NCBI GenBank assembly: GCA_002470605.1
Contig: DKND01000070.1
Location: 36,330 to 49,360, forward strand
Source: Opitutia bacterium UBA7397
GTDB taxonomy: Bacteria; Verrucomicrobiota; Verrucomicrobiia; Opitutales; UBA953
DNA length: 13,031 nucleotides
Reading direction: 5' to 3'
Shown here: in pieces, positions 7,434 to 13,031 of the stretch
Position numbering within the stretch: position 1 is the stretch's first letter
How the letters are laid out: every line of letters starts with the position of its first letter
Notes under the pieces: model-generated
Told to the model about the DNA's origin: nothing
What the model saw: the letters and a program-made list of their open reading frames with translations, nothing else
The model's database searches: none
Translations under genes and position numbers: made by a program

Positions 7434-7496
7434 AGACGCAAGCAATTGTAACATTCGACACTTAACCTCGGGACGGAGCCCGTTGGTGACATTCAG

Positions 7497-7525
7497 ATGA
7501 CGTTCGCTTTCCTAATAAGTTAAAT
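7497..7525 (+). promoter_or_regulatory. Candidate sigma70-type promoter for the rightward operon
   Basis: ATGACG (7497-7502, 4 of 6 to TTGACA), a 17-nt spacer and TTAAAT (7520-7525, 4 of 6 to TATAAT) make a weak but properly spaced promoter in the only AT-rich part of the region. Transcription would start near 7532, just before the inverted repeat at 7534-7567. Confidence 0.28.
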
Positions 7526-7533
7526 AACAAAAC

Positions 7534-7567
7534 GGCCCGCTAATTGCGTAGACGCAACCGCAGGGCC
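7534..7567 (+). repeat. Nested inverted repeat in the leader of the rightward operon
   Basis: An inner TTGCG/CGCAA stem with a TAGA loop (7544-7557) sits inside an outer GGCCC/GGGCC stem (7534-7538 with 7563-7567). The start codon at 7584 follows 16 nt later. It could be a folded 5' leader or a protein-binding palindrome. There is no U-run, so it is not a terminator. Confidence 0.35.
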
Positions 7568-7583
7568 CGACTGAATCGAGGCC

Positions 7584-8318
7584 ATGATCGCACATCTGCT
7601 GATACTCGGGGCCCTGTCGGCCGACCCGGACGCCGCACAAGTGAGCGTCAAACTGATGAGTTTCGATGATCCACAGATGGAATTGGCCGTGCTAAACGCA
7701 GAGGGACGACCCGAGCCCGTCACCCTATATGCGCACGCGCTGAGCGAGCCAATCACCACACGCTGCAAAGAAGGCAAATTCACGCTCTTCCGTCGGCCGA
7801 AAACCGCCGACCCAAAGGAGGTGCTGGTCCCAGTCGCTACTTCTCCCCTGCCAGCGGGCGCCACCAAGCTCATCGCCATCGTATCGGGATCGGATGACAA
7901 AGCTCGTCTGAATCTGATATTGGACAATGGCGGAAGCGCCGCCGCCGGAACTATCCGTTTCTTTAATCTTTGCCCCAAGTCTGTGGGGTTAAGCATGCCA
8001 GGCGTGCGTCGCATCCTGCCCTCTGGCCAGGAAATCACCCTGCACCCACAAGTGAAGCCCGCCCAATATGGCCAAGCGCAATTCTTCCTTCCGGGTGAGG
8101 ACGGCGACTGGCTGGTAGCCGGAGGCCTCCGTTGGCTACAATTAGAGGACATCCGTTCCATCTTATTCCTGCTGCCCGCCCCGGGTGAGGAAGGTCAGAT
8201 CAAAATACGCGGCATCGAAGAGAGGATTGCGGCAGAAACCAAGCAGACGGCACCGGTCAACCCGCCCGGGGGTGGGAATAAAAAAACCGTAGTACGCAAG
8301 ACTCTCTCCCAAAGGTGA
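7584..8318 (+). CDS. Probable exported beta-rich protein, companion of the giant Verru_Chthon A protein
   Basis: I do not recognise a named family. The 244-residue product starts with a short hydrophobic stretch (residues 2-13, ending GALSA before an acidic DPDAAQ), a plausible though atypical signal peptide without N-terminal basic residues. An in-frame TGA at 7572-7574 shows the start cannot lie upstream of 7584. The body looks like alternating beta strands: VTLYAHAL, KEVLVPVATSPLP, KLIAIVS, then GTIRFFNLCPKSVGL (128-142) and a tryptophan-containing DGDWLVAGGLRW. The tail (from about 215) is low-complexity with GGGNKK and many basic residues. From memory, proteins with a similar FN-L-P-x-x-V-G block occur beside Verru_Chthon A genes in other Verrucomicrobiota. 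Its stop overlaps the next start (GTGA), so the two are probably made together and may interact. Confidence 0.75.
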   Translation: MIAHLLILGALSADPDAAQVSVKLMSFDDPQMELAVLNAEGRPEPVTLYAHALSEPITTRCKEGKFTLFRRPKTADPKEVLVPVATSPLPAGATKLIAIVSGSDDKARLNLILDNGGSAAAGTIRFFNLCPKSVGLSMPGVRRILPSGQEITLHPQVKPAQYGQAQFFLPGEDGDWLVAGGLRWLQLEDIRSILFLLPAPGEEGQIKIRGIEERIAAETKQTAPVNPPGGGNKKTVVRKTLSQR

Positions 8319-11300
8319 GCCCACGGCGGTCAGGTCATAATCCGCGGAGACCCGGATTCTCATTAATTCTCTCACTGACGATCATGGCGATGATCGTCAT
8401 GATTGTCTTGGTACTGGCGTCGTTTCTCAGCATCGAGTCAAAGGCGACGAAATGGTCGATGCTCGCCACCCGGGCTCGCCTCAACGCCACGATGTCCGCG
8501 CGACTGGCCCTCGGACACCTCCAGCAGGCGGCAGGGCCGGATATACGCAGCACCGCGACGGGCGAATTAGCCTGCACACCCTCCCCGATTAGCCCCTACG
8601 ATCCAGCGCTGTCATGGGCGATAAAGTACGGCCAAGGCCAACGGTATTGGACCGGCACATGGCGAACAGACAAGCCCGACGAACCCCCTCAATGGCTCAT
8701 CAGCGGAAAGGGCGGTAAAGATTTATCTAAGGCGACCACTGTATACCTCGCTCAATCGATTAGCCTTTCAGGTGCGACGGACTACGATGCAAGTTATTGG
8801 GCTCCTTGGCAGCGGGATTATCCGATCACCTACGCGGCGGGGAATAAAGAGAGTTATGCTACGCTGGTTGGCAATGGCAGTGCCGTACTTGACCCCGGCC
8901 CAGACGGTAATATCGGAACCGCTGATGATATCGACGGGCGCGTCGCGCTTCCTAAAATTCCGCTCCCTGGCCCATCGAATAACAGCACCACCGGAAATTT
9001 TGCTTACTGGATCGGCGACGAAGGAGTCAAAGCTGCCATCTGCCTCACAGAACCCCGTGATATGACGAAGAAGGCACCGGCGGCGCTGAGCATCGTTGAT
9101 GCTCTCCGTGCTCCCGGCCGCACCGGCACCGAGTTGCTCCTTGGCCTCAAGAACGTCAATATCAAGGAGCCCAAGTTCACGGCGATGGCCTCGACTGCAT
9201 CGCTGCCGATGCTCCCTGGCTACGACCTCAACGACCCGGACGCTGCCGGCCTATCTCCGCCCAAACTCAGTTTCCACCATCAATCACTTTGGACGGCGGG
9301 CGTGCTCGCCGACAGTTATCGCGGCGGGTTACGCAAAGATCTCTCACTGGCCTTTGAGATGGATGACGCGCAATTCGATATCTCGGACTTCGGTTCCGGC
9401 AACGGACATGAGACTGTGATTGAAGCCTACACCGCCGACCCGATTCTCGGCCAGCGGCGGTCTTGGTTTCCGAGTTATGGCACCGCCAAAACGAATCCTG
9501 GCACGGTCTCATCACCGGATCCGCGGCCGCGCGTCTGGGTGCCGATGTATGAAGACAATACCGACAACCCAAGCCGAAAACTCACGGGCGGCACCAAATA
9601 CTTGCCTTGGAGTCCAGTATTTATCCGTGAAGACGAAATGGGGCAACCTCTCGTCGACACAAGCTCCTCTGCTCCGACGGTGACGACGAATACCGCTTGG
9701 GATAAGCAGCCTCGACGCTTAGTGGGTCCGCTCTGGCATCTCGTCCGAGATTATTACCGCCTCTACAAGGATGTCGATTGGTCGACGAACACGCCTTCCC
9801 TCGGAGCGCGATCCTTCTTCCCCAACACCAACCAATTCGTGAAGGGCGGATACCGATTGAATAATTATGCCCGCTACGACTTGGACGACGCCCTGTGGTC
9901 CGGCGGAGGCAAGGTCACCTCGCCGTACACTGATGGCTACGATTCTACCCCAGACCCACTCGGATGGATTAACCCGCTCAAAGGCGGCGACCTGACCGGA
10001 CATGGCGTCGGTCGTTACATTCCCCGTCCCGTGCGCGGAGCCTACATGCCCAGCATCCATCGTCTCTCGATGATTTTTTCGTTACGCGCGGCACCCGACG
10101 GCGGCGACTTCACGCTTAAGCTGGTCTGCACGCCGGTACTCGTGATTCACAATCCCTATAATGTGCAGCTCAAACTTAAAGAGCCAACCACTTCGGAGCC
10201 AGATCCCCGCATCAAGGGAGGATTAAAAGTCTCGTTCTCGCAGTTCGACCAGATGCGATTACAAATCTTCACGCACACGAGCAACGACCCCGCTCAACCC
10301 ATTAACACAACGGCGACACCGCGGCTTTTCGATTCGCTCTTCAATTTTACGGCGGCATCGGATGCTTCGACCGGCTCCAATCCTGAAAATCTCGTCGCGG
10401 TGGTCCCGGCGACGACCCTTGAACCAGGCGAGTTCGCCGTCTTCACTTCAAAAAATCTGGTGGATGCCACCACGCTCGGAGTATCCACGGATGCGGCCAA
10501 AATCCCAATCCTCAACATGGAGCGGGGGTTTTACTATACCGGCGGATTCTACACCGACATCCGCGCCTCAAGCGTCGCCGCACCTTACAAATTTAAAGCG
10601 GCCGATCAGGTGAAATGCTGCATCGATTTGACCAGCTCGATGTACTGGCACCACTGGGTATATCTCACCTCCGGCTGGAAAAAGAGCCTTAAAAACGACG
10701 CCGTTAGCGCGGACGGGCAGGACCTCGGGGCCAATGAAGTCCTAGGGACAAGCCGTAACAACTCCTTGGCGAGTTACGCCCACTACGTAAATGTTGGCGG
10801 AAGCGGCTTCAACGCCACCCACCTCGGTGATGCGGGCAGCCCGACTAATCCGGTAATGATTGGGCCGGTCTCCGCAATTCGCACAGTCGCCGAGCTTGCC
10901 CCAGGACCCGTCATTGCCGCCTTTGACACAAGAGCGCGCACAGCGGATACCGCACGCACCTCTACCTACGACCGAAATGCGCTATCCTATTTCGCCGCCC
11001 AATCGAATCCTGTCCCCGCCGCCCACCCCGCCTGGCTCTTCACCAATCCTCTTCCGCAGACTTCTTCCAACCCGGCGCTCAACGGACTCCCAGGCATCGG
11101 TATGGCGAGCCAACGGACGCAATTATTCGGAGGCGACGAACTAGCACTTAATGCCGCAACGACGTCGTGGAGTAATTTCTTACAAATCGATGCCACCAAA
11201 GCCAACGGAGCAAATGCGCTGGGCGGACCTTCGCACAGCGCCGCCGGCATCGCCACGACGACGGAGGTGGAGATTCCCTTGTCGGCGCCAGTCTCGCTTG

Positions 11301-12799
11301 GCCAGTTAATGCATGCCAACCTGAGTGCTTGGGATTGGATGCCATACCGTACCGTCGGAAATTCTTTCCCCTCGATGGTGGTGCCGCTCGACAAAAGCTG
11401 GACGCATGGCACCCCACACACCAATGCGAGCTACATCGGCGGACACACCTTCGGTGATATGAGTTACCTGATGAATAACGCGCTCTGGGATAGTTTCTTT
11501 TTTTCAGGCGCAGCGCCGACCCTGAACGAGACCTCGCGTAGTGGTAACTATAACGCTATCCGGACGAAATCTCTCAATGATATCATCGCGGCTTTCGCGA
11601 ACGGCACGGGCAAACTCTCCAACCCACGCATGTCCCTCTATCAGGGCAGCAACGGCCTAGCCGCTCAAGCTATCACCGCCGACGGCTTCATCAACGACAG
11701 CACGGGGGCGGCGCCCGACGGCTACCGACGGTTCTCCAGTTATTTGCTCAACCTTGGCGCTTTTAATGTTAACTCCACCTCGGTGGAAGCCTGGACGGGG
11801 CTTTACGGATCGCTGAAAGGATTAGCCCTCGGATCACAGGCCGCCACTGCCCCCTCCTCCACCAATAACGCTCGCTTTCCCCGAATCATCGGCGGCGCCA
11901 CCCAAAGTCCTGCCACGCGGAACATCGGTGACGCTGCTTATTGGAATGGTTTCGCCAATCTTTCAGATACGCAGATCCGCGCACTGGCCACAGCAACCGT
12001 CGCCGAGGTCAAAGCCCGGGCCCAATTCTTGCAACGTACGGAAAGAGATCAAGAGTATGCGCCCGCAACCCGCCGTTTCCGCGGCTTCCCCGCCGTCCAG
12101 AGTCCAGGCACACCCTTCTTGGGGCTCTGTGAGTTCGTGAATCGATATCTCGGACCAACCAAAAAACCCGGGGCCTTCGTCAGCTTACCTTCGGCAGGCA
12201 CCACCACTTCGCTTTATCCGATCGAAAACCAAGCGACAGAAACCACCCTTCCCGTGACGGCAGAAAAAGTACGTTGGATGTTTCGGTCAGGAACCTTGGA
12301 GTCAGCCATCGCTCGGGCGGACAAGGCGCTTGGCACTGAGACCCTTGCGAAGATGCCAACCAACGGAAAATCCATCGACCCCTCCGTCTCCCATAACTGG
12401 ATGAATGGAGGCATCGCTGGCGCACGAACCGGAATGCCTCCAGGGCTGTTCTTCCGTAATATAGAAATTCTCGACACCGATAATATCAATCGGACGCACA
12501 ACGGCTTCGGAGCGAATGGCTGCCTCTTTCAAGGAGACCTCCTCCAGGCGCTCGGACCGGTGCTGGCCACACGCTCCGACACCTTCCGTATCAGGGCTTA
12601 CGGCGAAGCCAACGAAGAGACCGGCACCGCACAGGGCGCGGTACTGGAGTTGGTCGTCCAACGCACGCCGGACTATATCGACCCATCCAACGCTCCGCAC
12701 GATCGGCTGCGCGATTCCAAGAAATCGCCAATCAACGTCCTGCTTGGTCGACGTTTTATCATTCTCTCCTTCCGCTGGCTCGCCACGAACGAAATTTGA
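8315..12799 (+). CDS. Giant prepilin-like protein, Verru_Chthon cassette protein A family
   Basis: This 1494-residue protein of unknown function resembles the Verru_Chthon cassette protein A family (TIGR02600, as I recall). The N-terminus is prepilin-like: basic residues 4-12, then PG|FSLILSLTI with a hydrophobic helix to about residue 40. Cleavage after Gly14 is likely, but there is no Glu at +5, as in the minor pseudopilin GspK. Family blocks I recognise are a helix with ARLALGHLQQAAGPD (62-76), YWIGDEGVKA (231-240), a SYLMNNALWDSFFFSG block (from 1050), FNVNSTSVEAW (1150-1160), LSDTQIRALA (about 1218-1227), EFVNRYL (1273-1279), QGDLLQALGP and SDTFRIRAYGEA (1406-1432), and VVQRTPDYIDP near the end. 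It starts with GTG, overlapping the previous stop by 4 nt; the next Met lies inside the helix. The frame is intact throughout. It is expected in the inner membrane or periplasm. Confidence 0.85.
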   Translation: MSPRRSGHNPRRPGFSLILSLTIMAMIVMIVLVLASFLSIESKATKWSMLATRARLNATMSARLALGHLQQAAGPDIRSTATGELACTPSPISPYDPALSWAIKYGQGQRYWTGTWRTDKPDEPPQWLISGKGGKDLSKATTVYLAQSISLSGATDYDASYWAPWQRDYPITYAAGNKESYATLVGNGSAVLDPGPDGNIGTADDIDGRVALPKIPLPGPSNNSTTGNFAYWIGDEGVKAAICLTEPRDMTKKAPAALSIVDALRAPGRTGTELLLGLKNVNIKEPKFTAMASTASLPMLPGYDLNDPDAAGLSPPKLSFHHQSLWTAGVLADSYRGGLRKDLSLAFEMDDAQFDISDFGSGNGHETVIEAYTADPILGQRRSWFPSYGTAKTNPGTVSSPDPRPRVWVPMYEDNTDNPSRKLTGGTKYLPWSPVFIREDEMGQPLVDTSSSAPTVTTNTAWDKQPRRLVGPLWHLVRDYYRLYKDVDWSTNTPSLGARSFFPNTNQFVKGGYRLNNYARYDLDDALWSGGGKVTSPYTDGYDSTPDPLGWINPLKGGDLTGHGVGRYIPRPVRGAYMPSIHRLSMIFSLRAAPDGGDFTLKLVCTPVLVIHNPYNVQLKLKEPTTSEPDPRIKGGLKVSFSQFDQMRLQIFTHTSNDPAQPINTTATPRLFDSLFNFTAASDASTGSNPENLVAVVPATTLEPGEFAVFTSKNLVDATTLGVSTDAAKIPILNMERGFYYTGGFYTDIRASSVAAPYKFKAADQVKCCIDLTSSMYWHHWVYLTSGWKKSLKNDAVSADGQDLGANEVLGTSRNNSLASYAHYVNVGGSGFNATHLGDAGSPTNPVMIGPVSAIRTVAELAPGPVIAAFDTRARTADTARTSTYDRNALSYFAAQSNPVPAAHPAWLFTNPLPQTSSNPALNGLPGIGMASQRTQLFGGDELALNAATTSWSNFLQIDATKANGANALGGPSHSAAGIATTTEVEIPLSAPVSLGQLMHANLSAWDWMPYRTVGNSFPSMVVPLDKSWTHGTPHTNASYIGGHTFGDMSYLMNNALWDSFFFSGAAPTLNETSRSGNYNAIRTKSLNDIIAAFANGTGKLSNPRMSLYQGSNGLAAQAITADGFINDSTGAAPDGYRRFSSYLLNLGAFNVNSTSVEAWTGLYGSLKGLALGSQAATAPSSTNNARFPRIIGGATQSPATRNIGDAAYWNGFANLSDTQIRALATATVAEVKARAQFLQRTERDQEYAPATRRFRGFPAVQSPGTPFLGLCEFVNRYLGPTKKPGAFVSLPSAGTTTSLYPIENQATETTLPVTAEKVRWMFRSGTLESAIARADKALGTETLAKMPTNGKSIDPSVSHNWMNGGIAGARTGMPPGLFFRNIEILDTDNINRTHNGFGANGCLFQGDLLQALGPVLATRSDTFRIRAYGEANEETGTAQGAVLELVVQRTPDYIDPSNAPHDRLRDSKKSPINVLLGRRFIILSFRWLATNEI

Positions 12800-12807
12800 C
12801 CCACCCC

Positions 12808-13031
12808 ATGGAAACGCTCCACCTCTGTTCCGTCCACAAAACCTATCCCTCCGACGCCGGGACAGTAACCGTTCTTAATGACGTCAACCTGTCGATCAAT
12901 CCGGGAGAGCTCTTTTTCCTGCTTGGACCTTCCGGATGCGGTAAGACAACTCTTTTACGCTGCCTAGCTGGTCTCGATTTTCCTACCTCCGGGGCCATCT
13001 TCTTCGGCGACCGCAACGTCACGGACCTGGC
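12808..13031 (+). CDS. ABC transporter ATP-binding protein (N-terminal fragment, runs off right edge)
   Basis: The first 74 codons are present. They read as an ABC nucleotide-binding domain: an A-loop region with Tyr13 (KTYPS), the D-V-N-L-S-I strand (25-30), and Walker A GPSGCGKTT (40-48) followed by LLRCLAGLDFPTSG (49-62) and the start of the next strand with IFFGDRNVTDL. The GPSGCGKTTLLRCLAGL form is commonest in ATPases of importers for polyamines, ferric iron, sulfate or sugars (PotA/FbpC/MalK-like), but too little is visible to assign a substrate. The Q-loop, signature and Walker B lie beyond the window. It begins 8 nt after the stop of the giant gene, so it is probably in the same operon. 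No ribosome-binding site is evident. Confidence 0.9.
   Translation, partial: METLHLCSVHKTYPSDAGTVTVLNDVNLSINPGELFFLLGPSGCGKTTLLRCLAGLDFPTSGAIFFGDRNVTDL

Larger units (their letters stand above)
7355..7583. promoter_or_regulatory. Divergent intergenic control region (dnaB operon / rightward operon)
   Basis: These 229 bases contain no convincing gene and must carry the start signals for both operons. The side near dnaB holds the DnaA-box match and two ACGCAAG repeats at 7403-7409 and 7436-7442. The side near 7584 holds an AT-rich stretch (7511-7532) and an inverted repeat. I found no strong -35/-10 pair facing dnaB. Confidence 0.7.

Noticed and set aside
7355..7583. Replication origin suggested by the DnaA box and AT-rich stretch
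   Set aside because: Only one DnaA-box match, a short AT-rich stretch and no dnaA or dnaN nearby. Promoter control of dnaB is the simpler reading.
7520..8161. 213-codon minus-strand frame over the 244-residue exported protein gene
   Set aside because: The plus-strand frame has the GTGA overlap with the next gene and a hydrophobic N-terminus; the minus frame has neither and gives a Ser/Arg-rich shadow translation.
8315..12799. Giant protein as an adhesin or RTX-type repeat toxin
   Set aside because: No tandem repeats or toxin motifs were seen, and the conserved blocks match the Verru_Chthon A family from end to end.

Overview
The window looks like chromosomal DNA from a diderm bacterium of the phylum Verrucomicrobiota, possibly near Opitutales. 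The evidence is a giant protein of the Verru_Chthon cassette protein A family, an envelope set of BamA, Skp, LpxD and a FabZ-type dehydratase (so an LPS-bearing outer membrane), and few Shine-Dalgarno sequences. I assign the phylum from recalled family hallmarks, not from a search.

Left arm (1-758). A minus-strand FabZ-type dehydratase gene runs off the left edge. Divergent from it is a plus-strand exported peroxiredoxin gene. A strong bidirectional intrinsic terminator at 709-740 separates that gene from the convergent block that follows.

Central block (759-7354, minus strand). In transcription order this is dnaB, bamA, skp, lpxD, prs. The genes are tightly packed: dnaB and bamA overlap by 8 nt, bamA to skp leaves 41 nt, skp to lpxD leaves 45 nt with a strong hairpin, and lpxD to prs leaves 5 nt with the prs ribosome-binding site inside the lpxD 3' end. 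The bamA-skp-lpxD core is the widely conserved outer-membrane biogenesis cluster. Here it is headed by the replicative helicase and closed by PRPP synthase, with fabZ nearby but split off by the peroxiredoxin gene.

Divergent control region (7355-7583). These 229 bases separate dnaB from the plus-strand genes. They hold a perfect 9-mer DnaA box about 70 nt upstream of dnaB, two ACGCAAG direct repeats, a weak candidate promoter and a structured leader for the rightward genes.

Right arm (7584-13031, plus strand). Three genes form a compact operon: a 244-residue unrecognised, probably exported protein; a 1494-residue Verru_Chthon A family protein with a prepilin-like N-terminus (GTGA stop/start overlap with the first gene); and, 8 nt further on, the start of an ABC transporter ATPase cut by the window edge. 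No partner genes for a complete Verru_Chthon A-B-C-D cassette are visible. This arm is the least understood part of the window. I saw no tRNA, rRNA, CRISPR array, insertion sequence or prophage gene.
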